From positions 62,001-126,000 of the forward strand of contig JBJOOR010000009.1 in NCBI GenBank assembly GCA_046051225.1: a DNA stretch of 64,000 nt, read 5' to 3'. Source of the stretch: CAIODY01 sp046051225 (GTDB taxonomy: Bacteria; Bacteroidota; Bacteroidia; Chitinophagales; CAIODY01). Both the position numbers and the translations under genes were made by a program. Of the stretch, positions 26,186 through 34,109 are shown one piece after another (the stretch's first letter is position 1; each line of letters begins with the position of its first letter). Below the pieces are notes generated by a model. The model was not told where the DNA came from. It searched no databases and saw only the letters and a list, made by a program, of their open reading frames with translations.

Positions 26186-27016
26186 TTAGTTACTAAAATG
26201 AAGCATTGTCCAATTTTTATCTACCATTTGATGAATAAGTTGTAAGCCTAACTGATTAGCTAATTTAATAAAATCATTGGCATCCGATTCATAGAATCCA
26301 CTTAACAATATTTTGCCATTTTTATTTAACAAGGTAGTATACAATGGAAGATTAGCTAAATTGAAATTTTTAGTAATGTTTGAAATAATAATATCAAATT
26401 TTTCATCCTTGTGTAGCAATTTTTCATCGCCTAATTTTACAGTTATTTTAGTACAATTGTTTGCTTCACAATTTTCAATTGAATTTTCGTAGGCCCAACT
26501 ATCATTATCAATGGCTATAATTTTTTTGGCATTTGCCAACTCGGTATAAATTGCCAATACAGCCGTACCGCAGCCCATATCTAATACCGATTTATTAGCT
26601 ACATCTATTTGCAATAGTTCTTCCAACATTAGTTTAGTAGTGCTATGATGCCCCGTTCCAAAACTCATTTTGGGTTGAATAGTAATGGTATGTTGTATAT
26701 CATTTCTTTCAGGATGAAATAATGCTCGTAAATATATTTTATCTGCAATTACGATAGGCTCAAAATTGCTTTCCCATGTTTTGTTCCAATTCTGATTTTG
26801 CTGTTCGGCAATTATCCAATCTTCTTTTTTCAAAGAATAATTAGTTAGCAATTCTGTAATTACATGCTCACTAAAAGTTGTGGAAGTGGAGTAGGCTAGT
26901 AGCTCATTGTCGTTTTGTACAAAGCCTTCAAAATCGTATTCGGCTAATTCGGCTATTAGTATTTCTTGTAAATCTGAATTAGCTTTTATGGTAAGCTCAA
27001 AATATTTATCTGCCAT
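26186..27016 (-). CDS. prmA: ribosomal protein L11 methyltransferase
   Basis: A 276-residue SAM methyltransferase. The family marks are MSFGTGHHSTTKLMLE, VLDMGCGTAVLAIY (SAM motif I) and IIISNITKNF (the NI version of the catalytic-loop motif), with an N-terminal substrate-recognition domain of about 100 residues. It trimethylates ribosomal protein L11. It lies 46 bp upstream of the kinase gene on the same strand, so the two may share a transcript. Confidence 0.9.
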   Translation of the reverse strand: MADKYFELTIKANSDLQEILIAELAEYDFEGFVQNDNELLAYSTSTTFSEHVITELLTNYSLKKEDWIIAEQQNQNWNKTWESNFEPIVIADKIYLRALFHPERNDIQHTITIQPKMSFGTGHHSTTKLMLEELLQIDVANKSVLDMGCGTAVLAIYTELANAKKIIAIDNDSWAYENSIENCEANNCTKITVKLGDEKLLHKDEKFDIIISNITKNFNLANLPLYTTLLNKNGKILLSGFYESDANDFIKLANQLGLQLIHQMVDKNWTMLHFSN

Positions 27017-27041
27017 TAAATTTTAATTTTTTAAAAAGGAA

Positions 27042-27076
27042 AAGGTGGAGACAGTAACCATCAACTGCTCCACCTT
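27042..27076 (-). terminator. probable terminator of the DUF6580 gene
   Basis: AAGGTGGAG (27042-27050) pairs perfectly with CTCCACCTT (27068-27076); on the minus strand a T-rich stretch follows. A second weaker inverted repeat (TTCACAC/GTGTGAA) lies at about 27080-27121. Confidence 0.6.
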
Positions 27077-27135
27077 AATTCACACTTTAACCAAAAAAAC
27101 CATCTCTTTGCAGTGTGTGAAAACTGCTTATAATA

Positions 27136-27669
27136 TTATACTTTGGCTTTAACCAACCAATTAGTTTGTTTAATATATTCAAAAGCACTAAAGAATACAG
27201 CACTAAAAAATAAATCGCTTATCATTGTATTTCTTAAGAATGGAATAGCTGATACATAACAAGTAATTAAGCCATTTAAATCTTTCGTATACATATTTTG
27301 CATTACCCAAACTCCAAAATTGGTAACTACAAAAAATATAATTGATGATACTATGCTTGCTCCAATTATTTTATAAACAGATATTTTATTACGTAAAAAT
27401 GAAGAACCAAGCAAACATATTAATGCAAAGCTTCCATAAGTAAAAATCATGGTAGAATGAAATTGTAAAAAACAATCGCTAATCAACATGATGCAAAATG
27501 GAATGATAAAACCTAATGTTTTGTTTTTAAAATTTGCTGAACCAAATAATGCTATGGCAGCTATTGGCGAAAAATTAGCCAACCATTGAAAATTAGAATT
27601 GAACAATCTGAAAATAATTGCCGCAATCATTATTCCTACTATTGCAATATGGTATTTATTAAAACGCAT
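27136..27669 (-). CDS. DUF6580-type multi-pass membrane protein
   Basis: A 177-residue protein with about five membrane segments. The opening block NFSPIAAIALFGSANF and the later TNFGVWVMQNMY, CYVSAIPFLRNTMISDLFFSAV fit the DUF6580 putative transport family, which resembles ECF-type substrate-binding components. The substrate is not known. No riboswitch-like element is visible upstream, and no ECF ATPase genes lie nearby. Confidence 0.75.
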   Translation of the reverse strand: MRFNKYHIAIVGIMIAAIIFRLFNSNFQWLANFSPIAAIALFGSANFKNKTLGFIIPFCIMLISDCFLQFHSTMIFTYGSFALICLLGSSFLRNKISVYKIIGASIVSSIIFFVVTNFGVWVMQNMYTKDLNGLITCYVSAIPFLRNTMISDLFFSAVFFSAFEYIKQTNWLVKAKV

Positions 27670-27852
27670 TAATTTCTATTTGTTATTTGTGTGAGGCAAA
27701 TATATGCACTTTTGAATTTGTTTTGGTTGCTTTATTCAAAAATAATTTATTCACACTTTTGGGTTATCTTCTTTTAATACTTTAATAATAACATTAGTAA
27801 ATATTTATAAATATATGATTATCAATTATATAAAAATAATTATTGAATATAT

Positions 27853-28476
27853 TTAAAGAAAACTACTAGCATTGTTTCCTTCGGCAAAAAGTAAATCAAT
27901 AATACTCATATTTGGCAAAAAACCTGTTTTTGATTCGAATACTTGGTAATATTTGGGCAGTATAAATGTATTTTCGACTGCTGAATTTGGTTTTAAAAAA
28001 TTACGTTTATCATCCATATTTGCATTTGCTTTTTCGTAGCTGGTGGTATAATTTATTTCAATGTTTAATTGTAAATGCTTAATGATAAGGTGCAATAAAT
28101 CCATATTCAAGTCTATCAGTTTTTCGTATTTAGTTGAATAAATAGTTTTAAAACTTTCTTCATAATATTCAAAATAAGGTGAGCTGCGATATGAAAACAT
28201 TATAGTTTTCCAATGTTCTTTTTGCCAATTATTTTCATAGCTAATATGTACATCTTTTACGGCAGTATGCTGTTGATATTTTCCTTTTTTTAATGGTATG
28301 CTTAATAATATAACGCCATTAGGTCCAGCTATGTAACATCTATTTCTGTAAGTTGATTTTATGTAATGTTCATATTGTTCTATTTGCAACCCTTTGCTAT
28401 TTTTTATCATCTTAAAAAAAGTAATGGGTGGTAAATATTGAGGCTCTATTAAAATAATATTATTCATTGCATGCAA
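27853..28476 (-). CDS. WbqC family protein, second copy
   Basis: A 207-residue protein that opens IILIEPQYLPPITFF (the family's hQPxYhP-type start with E in place of H) and has YRNRCYIAGPNGVILLSIP, then the conserved YFEYYEESF and a C-terminal MSIIDLLFAEG almost identical to the copy at 4.8 kb. It is not in a glycan cluster. It is divergent from the GWxTD gene. An in-frame ATG at residue 4 is an alternative start. Confidence 0.8.
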   Translation of the reverse strand: MHAMNNIILIEPQYLPPITFFKMIKNSKGLQIEQYEHYIKSTYRNRCYIAGPNGVILLSIPLKKGKYQQHTAVKDVHISYENNWQKEHWKTIMFSYRSSPYFEYYEESFKTIYSTKYEKLIDLNMDLLHLIIKHLQLNIEINYTTSYEKANANMDDKRNFLKPNSAVENTFILPKYYQVFESKTGFLPNMSIIDLLFAEGNNASSFL

Positions 28477-28509
28477 AAATGCTAATTTTACAATTCTAAA
28501 TCTTAAAAA

Positions 28510-30000
28510 ATGACAACAAGATTTTTACTTTTAGTTTCTGCTGTTTTTATTTGCTTTGGTTTTAAAGCAAATGCTGCTTTGGTTGAAGTTCATGTAACTC
28601 ATGCTGTGTTTCATCGCCCATCTAGTAATGAAAGCTATGTTGAATCGTATTTTTCAATTAATCCGCAAACATTATCTTATAAAAAGCAAAGTGATTCATC
28701 ATATCAGGCTAGTTTAATTATTACAATGCTTTTTAAAAATGAAAAAAATGAAATTATTCATTTTGATAAATTTGAACTTAAATCGCCAAAGTATAAAACT
28801 ATATCGGCTATTGCGGCTGATGAACAAGCATTTTTAAGCGAACGGCGCAATGCTTTGGCAAAAGGTAATTACACTATTGATATTGAAGTGGTAAATGATA
28901 AACTTACTACATCGGCTTCTGAAAAATTGAAAATAGAATTAAACGAAACAAAATATTCATTTTCGAATATTGAACTTTTAGATACATTTTATGAAAATAA
29001 AACTATATCTGCTTTTAGTCGTGGCAATGTTGATTTAATACCATCTGTAATTAATTATTTTCCTTCGTTTAAAAATCAGATGCATTTTTATACTGAATTA
29101 TATTCGCCAAAAGGTGCTGAAATTAAGGGCAAAATATTGCTTCAATATGCTATTGTGAAAAAAGAAAATGGTAAAGTTATGGATGAGTTTTCAAACTCGT
29201 TTGCTGTTGAAATGGCAAATTTAACACCCATACTTAACTCGGTTGATATTTCGAAATTGCAAAGTGGTAATTATGAATTTCAAATTCAAGCTTTAAGCCG
29301 TGGCAATGAGATATTGGCTAAGGCATCTATCAATTTTCAACGTAGTAAATTAAATAGAAATTTGAATTGGCAACTAAATGATACATTGGCTATGGTATCT
29401 AAAACGGATGTGCAAAATACTTTTGTAAATCAATTTACGATGGATGAAATTCAAAAGCGGCTAACTACTTTATACCCAGTTGCTAATGCTGCCGAAACGG
29501 GTTATATTGATAATCTTTTAAAAGATAAGAAAGAAAACAATATGAAAATGTTTTATTACAATTTTTGGGTAAATCGTAATCCCGAAAATCCGATTGCTGC
29601 CTATACCGAATATGAAACGCAATTAATGCTGGTAAACAATGCTTTTGGATTATCTTTTAAATATGGTTTTGAAACATCAAGGGGGAGGGTGTATTTGCAA
29701 TATGGCGCTCCTAATTCTATTAATAAATCTACCCAATCAAGCGATATGCTGCCGTATGAAATTTGGGAATATTATGCTATCGGTAATCAAAAAAATGTAA
29801 AATTTGTATTTTATGCCAAAGACCGTTCTACAAATGATTATGAACTGGCATATAGCAATAAAAGGGGTGAAGTGGGCGATCCTGATTGGCTATCCAAAAT
29901 TCAAAACTTACCTGCCAATACAGATTTAGATAACAATACGTATAATAAAAACGTGGGTAATACATTTGATAGAGATTTTAATCAATCTATTATAAAATAA
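28510..30000 (+). CDS. GWxTD domain-containing exported protein
   Basis: A 496-residue protein with a signal peptide (cleaved near ANA-A at about residue 23). The N-terminal two thirds are beta-rich. The C-terminal GWxTD region is recognisable from FYYNFWVNRNPENP, then FETSRGRVYLQYGAPN and MLPYEIWEYY (about 355-430). The name-giving motif reads GFETSRGR here instead of GWxTDRGR. Family function is not settled. The HIT gene follows after 4 bp. Confidence 0.8.
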   Translation: MTTRFLLLVSAVFICFGFKANAALVEVHVTHAVFHRPSSNESYVESYFSINPQTLSYKKQSDSSYQASLIITMLFKNEKNEIIHFDKFELKSPKYKTISAIAADEQAFLSERRNALAKGNYTIDIEVVNDKLTTSASEKLKIELNETKYSFSNIELLDTFYENKTISAFSRGNVDLIPSVINYFPSFKNQMHFYTELYSPKGAEIKGKILLQYAIVKKENGKVMDEFSNSFAVEMANLTPILNSVDISKLQSGNYEFQIQALSRGNEILAKASINFQRSKLNRNLNWQLNDTLAMVSKTDVQNTFVNQFTMDEIQKRLTTLYPVANAAETGYIDNLLKDKKENNMKMFYYNFWVNRNPENPIAAYTEYETQLMLVNNAFGLSFKYGFETSRGRVYLQYGAPNSINKSTQSSDMLPYEIWEYYAIGNQKNVKFVFYAKDRSTNDYELAYSNKRGEVGDPDWLSKIQNLPANTDLDNNTYNKNVGNTFDRDFNQSIIK

Positions 30001-30004
30001 TCCA

Positions 30005-30403
30005 ATGGCAACTATTTTTTCGAAAATAATTAAGGGTGAAATACCTTGTTATAAAATAGCCGAAGATGAAAATCATTTAGCTTTTTTAGATATTAACCCT
30101 TTAGCTAAAGGGCATACCTTGGTAATTACAAAAACCGAGAATGATTATATTTTTGATTTAGATGATACTTCGTTATTGGCTTTACATTTATTTTCAAAAC
30201 GAGTGGCAATTGCGCTTAAAAAAAGTATGGTTTGTAAGCGAATTGGTATGGCAGTAATTGGATTTGAGGTACCACATACACATATTCATTTAATACCAAT
30301 GAATGATGCCAGCGATATGAATTTTGCCAATCCTACTTTAAAGCTTGATGCTATCGAAATGGCAACTATTGCTAATACGGTAGTCGCCCAATTTGTGATT
30401 TAG
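30005..30403 (+). CDS. HIT family nucleotide hydrolase/transferase
   Basis: A 132-residue HIT-fold protein with the histidine triad HTHIHLIP (His91, 93, 95). The N-terminus IFSKIIKGEIPCYKIAED is the Hint/HINT-like branch. It hydrolyses nucleotide phosphoramidates or dinucleotide polyphosphates. Only Cys5-type zinc residues of larger HITs are missing. It is cotranscribed with the GWxTD gene. About 120 bp without features separate it from folP. Confidence 0.9.
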   Translation: MATIFSKIIKGEIPCYKIAEDENHLAFLDINPLAKGHTLVITKTENDYIFDLDDTSLLALHLFSKRVAIALKKSMVCKRIGMAVIGFEVPHTHIHLIPMNDASDMNFANPTLKLDAIEMATIANTVVAQFVI

Positions 30404-30523
30404 TAATTTGGTTTGTGCACGGTTTAGCCAAGGATGGTGTTCGCTTGAAGAGCTTTTAATTCACTACTCCATTTTTTATTCATTTGTAGAACAAACTATT
30501 GTAACGGTTAGTATCGAAGATAA

Positions 30524-31387
30524 TTATATATCTATAACATTCACTTTTTCCCAAAGCATTATCGTTTCCACAGTTTCTTTTACATCATGCACTCTTAAAA
30601 TGTTTGCGCCATTTTGTAATGCAATAGTGTTTAAAACTGTAGTTCCATTTAATGCCTTATCGGCTGTGGTTTGTAACGTTTTGTAAATCATTGATTTTCG
30701 TGAAAGCCCTGCTAAAATAGGTTTATTTAGTACTTCAAATTCTTTCATGCATTTTAATAATTCAAAATTTTGTTCTGTAGTTTTTGCAAAACCAAAACCC
30801 AAATCAATAATTATATTTTCAAAATCAAGTTGTTTTAATTCATTTATCTTTTGATGAAAATAATGTAATATATCATCTACCAAATTATCGTAAGTTGTAA
30901 ATGATTGCATAGTTTGTGGTGTGCCTCGGCTATGCATCAACACATAAGCTGCTTTTGTGTTAGCAATGGTTTTAAACATGTCAGCATCCATACTTCCACC
31001 CGAAATGTCATTAATCATATTTGCGCCGCAATCAATAGTTGCTTGTGCTACTTTCGAATAAAAAGTATCTACCGAAATAATAATTTCAGGAAATTGTTTT
31101 CTGATATTTTTAACTACAGGCAATACTCTTTTTAATTCATCATCTACCAAAATTAATTCGGCATTTGGTCGGGTTGATTGCCCACCAATATCAATAATAG
31201 CAGCACCATCTTGTATCATTTTTTCGGCTACTGATAAATATTCTTTATCATCGCCCACTCTACTATTTTCATAAAACGAATCGGGTGTAATATTCAAAAT
31301 GCCCATTACCACAGGCTTTTGCAGCCATAGTGTTTTACCATTACAGGATAAAGTTTTTGAATAATTAGTTAATGAATTGTGCAACAT
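30524..31387 (-). CDS. folP: dihydropteroate synthase
   Basis: A TIM-barrel enzyme joining p-aminobenzoate to dihydropterin pyrophosphate in folate synthesis. Key segments: GILNITPDSFYENS, AAIIDIGGQSTRP, NDISGGSMD, IIDLGFGFAKTTEQN, LAGLSRKSMIYK and LRVHDV. I start it at 31387 (287 residues), because the longer form from 31423 would begin inside the -7 promoter element at 31421-31428. It is divergent from the DUF1599 gene. Confidence 0.93.
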   Translation of the reverse strand: MLHNSLTNYSKTLSCNGKTLWLQKPVVMGILNITPDSFYENSRVGDDKEYLSVAEKMIQDGAAIIDIGGQSTRPNAELILVDDELKRVLPVVKNIRKQFPEIIISVDTFYSKVAQATIDCGANMINDISGGSMDADMFKTIANTKAAYVLMHSRGTPQTMQSFTTYDNLVDDILHYFHQKINELKQLDFENIIIDLGFGFAKTTEQNFELLKCMKEFEVLNKPILAGLSRKSMIYKTLQTTADKALNGTTVLNTIALQNGANILRVHDVKETVETIMLWEKVNVIDI

Positions 31388-31411
31388 TCTATTTTTAATA
31401 AATCTGTTATA

Positions 31412-31428
31412 TATCTTTGGCAAAGCTA
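31412..31428. promoter_or_regulatory. two overlapping, face-to-face promoter -7 elements
   Basis: TATCTTTG (31412-31419, plus strand, towards DUF1599) and TAGCTTTG (31428-31421, minus strand, towards folP) both match TAnnTTTG and nearly abut as an imperfect palindrome (TATCTTTGGCAAAGCTA). The two polymerases could not be bound at once, and the transcripts would overlap by about 12 nt. Confidence 0.65.
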
Positions 31429-31447
31429 AATATTAGCAACCTAATTA

Positions 31448-31990
31448 ATGGAAAAAACAATTCAACAATATAATAAGGCTGTTGGCGATTGCGCAAAGAT
31501 ATTTTTATTAAAAACAAAAGATTATGGCACTGCTTGGCGCATACTTCGTACATCAAGCATTACCGACCAAATTTTTATTAAAGCCAATCGCATTCGTACT
31601 ATTCAAGAAAATGGCGAACAAAAAATTAATGAAGGAATTGAATCTGAATTTGTGGGTATTGTAAATTATGCTGTGATTGGATTGATGCAGTTAGAAATGA
31701 AAAGTGAAGAAAGAATGGAATTGCCTTATGCCGAAGTTGAACAACGATTTAATAAAGTAATTGATGATGCAAAATCATTAATGAATAATAAAAATACTGA
31801 TTATGGGGAAGCTTGGCGCAGCATGAGAGTAAGCAGTATTACAGATTTGATATTGATGAAAATTTATCGCATACGCCAAATTGAAGACAATAAAGGCAAA
31901 ACATTAATTAGCGAAGGCATTGATGCATCGTATTTTGATATTATTAATTACGCCATTTTTGCTTTGATATTGATGAGTGAAGAGAAGTAA
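31448..31990 (+). CDS. DUF1599 protein with internal duplication
   Basis: A 180-residue protein built from two copies of one module: residues 25-82 (KDYGTAWRILRTSSITDQIF..RIRTIQ..NEGIESEF..NYAVIGLM) and 118-175 (TDYGEAWRSMRVSSITDLIL..RIRQIE..SEGIDASY..NYAIFALI), offset 93. This is DUF1599, also called nucleotide modification associated domain 1. A nucleotide-related role is suggested by the family name only. Next to folP and a DoxX gene, a neighbourhood that I recall as common in Bacteroidota. Confidence 0.85.
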   Translation: MEKTIQQYNKAVGDCAKIFLLKTKDYGTAWRILRTSSITDQIFIKANRIRTIQENGEQKINEGIESEFVGIVNYAVIGLMQLEMKSEERMELPYAEVEQRFNKVIDDAKSLMNNKNTDYGEAWRSMRVSSITDLILMKIYRIRQIEDNKGKTLISEGIDASYFDIINYAIFALILMSEEK

Positions 31991-32065
31991 TACAAATACA
32001 TTTTTACCACATAGGTTTTATTGAAGAACGTTGAATTAATGTTGTGGTAATTTTTTGTTTTACAA

Positions 32066-32073
32066 TAAATTTG
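32066..32073 (+). promoter_or_regulatory. -7 element of the DoxX/Trx fusion gene
   Basis: TAAATTTG fits TAnnTTTG; a TTG lies 21 nt upstream. It gives an untranslated leader of about 90 nt with no structure I could recognise. Confidence 0.45.
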
Positions 32074-32169
32074 AAATAAGAAAAGATAGAAAACAGAGGA
32101 AGCTGTGCTTCGAATACGAATAAAGTTTTAAACTAATAACAAGTAACCATTAACCAATAACTTTTTACC

Positions 32170-33285
32170 ATGAGATTCATCATTCAATTTTTTAGAATAA
32201 TAGTAGGCGCATTGTTTTTATTCAGCGGCGCTATTAAAGCCAACGACCCAATGGGTACGAGTTATAAACTGCAAGAATATTTTACCGTATTCCACATGGG
32301 TTTTTTAAATGGCATTACCGATTATCTTTCAATTGCATTTTGTGGATTAGAAATAGCTTTAGGTTTTGCTTTGTTAATAGGTGCATTTAGTCGCATAACT
32401 ACGTTAGCATTAACGGGCTTGATTATATTTTTTACTTGGCTTACTGGCTACTCTGCCATGACAGGTAAAGTAACCGACTGTGGCTGCTTTGGCGATTTTA
32501 TTCACCTTGAACCTACCACATCATTTTATAAAGATATTGTATTACTAGTTTTATCAATTGTGTTATTGTTGGGCAGAGATACCATTAAACCATTGTTTGC
32601 TGGCAAATGGAATAATTTTGTTTTGGTGTTGTTAGTTGGTGCATCTTTCTTTTTGCCAATATGGGCGTTTATGCATTTGCCTGTGATAGATATGTTGGCT
32701 TATAAACCTGGTAATAATATTAAAGAAAAAATGACTTTGCCACCTAATGCAAAACAAACTATTGTAAAAACTGTATTCATTTGTAAGAATAAAAAAACAG
32801 GCGCTGTTGAAGAAATGGCTTCGGAAGATTATGTAAAAAAATATCAAGATTACGATTACATGGATAGAAAAGATAAAGTAATTCAACAAGGTGATAAGCC
32901 CGAAATACATGACTTTGTGATATTTGATGATAACAACCGCCAAGTGCAAGATAGTTTATTAAGCATTCCTACTTATTGTTTTTGGGTGGTGGTATATGAT
33001 GTTACAGATGCCAACAAATCATGTTTTACAAAAATAAATGCATTGGTAAAAAATTGCGATGCACAGCATATTCCAGTAATTGGTTTAACCCATAGCGATT
33101 ATAAAACTGCCGAACCATTTAGGCACGATGTGCAAGCAGCATTTCCGTTTTATTATGCAGGCGATGATAAATTTGTAAAGACCATGATGAGAAGTAGCCC
33201 AGGTATTATGCTAATGAAAAATGGAATTGTAATTAAAAAATGGCATTATAATGATGTGCCCACTTACGACGAAGCAATTCGATAA
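32170..33285 (+). CDS. BT_3928-type membrane protein: DoxX/MauE + thioredoxin-like
   Basis: A 371-residue fusion. The N-terminal 160 residues have four membrane segments of DoxX type (FSGAIKANDPMGTSYKLQEYF, then TDCGCFGDFIHLEP with a Cys pair as in MauE). A fifth hydrophobic segment follows, and the C-terminal half (about 190-371) is thioredoxin-like without a CxxC (ending SPGIMLMKNGIVIKKWH). It probably carries electrons across the inner membrane for disulfide or methylamine-like chemistry; the exact role is not known. A large nested hairpin starts 4 bp after its stop codon. Confidence 0.82.
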   Translation: MRFIIQFFRIIVGALFLFSGAIKANDPMGTSYKLQEYFTVFHMGFLNGITDYLSIAFCGLEIALGFALLIGAFSRITTLALTGLIIFFTWLTGYSAMTGKVTDCGCFGDFIHLEPTTSFYKDIVLLVLSIVLLLGRDTIKPLFAGKWNNFVLVLLVGASFFLPIWAFMHLPVIDMLAYKPGNNIKEKMTLPPNAKQTIVKTVFICKNKKTGAVEEMASEDYVKKYQDYDYMDRKDKVIQQGDKPEIHDFVIFDDNNRQVQDSLLSIPTYCFWVVVYDVTDANKSCFTKINALVKNCDAQHIPVIGLTHSDYKTAEPFRHDVQAAFPFYYAGDDKFVKTMMRSSPGIMLMKNGIVIKKWHYNDVPTYDEAIR

Positions 33286-33289
33286 ATCA

Positions 33290-33380
33290 ACTTCTTCGAA
33301 AAATACCATTCTTCTCTCCCGAACGTTCGGGAAGGAGAAGATAAAAATGAGGTCATTCTATAAGCATTTTTCGAAGAAGT
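33290..33380 (+). repeat. nested inverted repeat with core CCCGAACGTTCGGG
   Basis: Outer arms of 15 bp are perfect (33290-33304 ACTTCTTCGAAAAAT with 33366-33380). Inside, CTTCTC (33311-33316) pairs with GAGAAG (33335-33340), enclosing the 16-bp perfect palindrome TCCCGAACGTTCGGGA (33317-33332). It fills the gap between two plus-strand genes and may end or attenuate transcription. It shares its core with the palindrome at 39549-39598. Confidence 0.85.
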
Positions 33381-33395
33381 ATAATATTATTCTAC

Positions 33396-34061
33396 ATGAT
33401 TATGATTAAAAAAATAGTATGTGTGGCATTATGCATAGCTACACTAAGCGCTGGGGCAAAGCCCAAAAGCATTGGCATACAAGGCGGCATGAATTATAGC
33501 AATATGTATTCACCATTTAATTTATCGCCAGCGTTATCAAATAATTTTGCTATTACGATTCAAAAATATAAAAACAAATATGTGTTTTTTGAAACAGGTT
33601 TAGCATTAGATAAAGCTGCTGTAATCAGTAAATTAATAACCGACCCACAAGGAAATGTAATTCCAAACGCCGAAATTACTACTACCTCATCTTATATTTC
33701 TGTACCATTAATTGTAGGTTTTAAAACGGGTGGAAAGTTTTTCATTTATACAAAATTAGGTGTAACGCCTTCTGTTTTTTTATCGTGGAATGATAAAGCA
33801 AATACAGATAATACAAATATTGATTTAAGTAATTTTAAATTTAATTTCAAATATTCGCCATCGTTAAAAATTAGCCCAACTGCCGAAGTAGGCTTTGGTA
33901 AAATGTTTGGTAGTCGTTTTGCCATTACAGCTGGCACAAAAGTTAATTATCAACTATTTTCAGTGTATGATAAATCAATTATTGTTACTGATGGAAAATA
34001 TTTTTATAAAAGTTTAAGTGCAAATATTGGCCTTCATTTTTTTATTAAAAGAATGGAGTAA
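33396..34061 (+). CDS. outer membrane beta-barrel protein, PorT-like
   Basis: A 221-residue protein with a signal peptide (hydrophobic 6-20, ending LSAGA) and alternating hydrophobic strands: GIQGGMNYSNMYS, FFETGLALDKAA, SSYISVPLIVGF, FFIYTKLGVTPS, ISPTAEVGFGKMF and a C-terminal strand ending in aromatic residues (ANIGLHFFIK). This is the eight-stranded barrel pattern of PorT/OmpW-like porins in Bacteroidota. An in-frame ATG two codons later is equally possible. Role unknown. Confidence 0.8.
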   Translation: MIMIKKIVCVALCIATLSAGAKPKSIGIQGGMNYSNMYSPFNLSPALSNNFAITIQKYKNKYVFFETGLALDKAAVISKLITDPQGNVIPNAEITTTSSYISVPLIVGFKTGGKFFIYTKLGVTPSVFLSWNDKANTDNTNIDLSNFKFNFKYSPSLKISPTAEVGFGKMFGSRFAITAGTKVNYQLFSVYDKSIIVTDGKYFYKSLSANIGLHFFIKRME

Positions 34062-34109
34062 AATAAAACGCTATTTGATCATCACCTTTTCAAATTTTGT
34101 ATAATGAAA

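Noticed and set aside
27670..27852. Vitamin riboswitch upstream of the DUF6580 gene
   Set aside because: The 180-bp gap is plain AT-rich sequence without the boxes or pairing of a cobalamin or thiamine riboswitch.
30408..30686. 92-codon plus-strand frame after the HIT gene
   Set aside because: Overlaps the 3' end of folP on the other strand and has no recognisable features.
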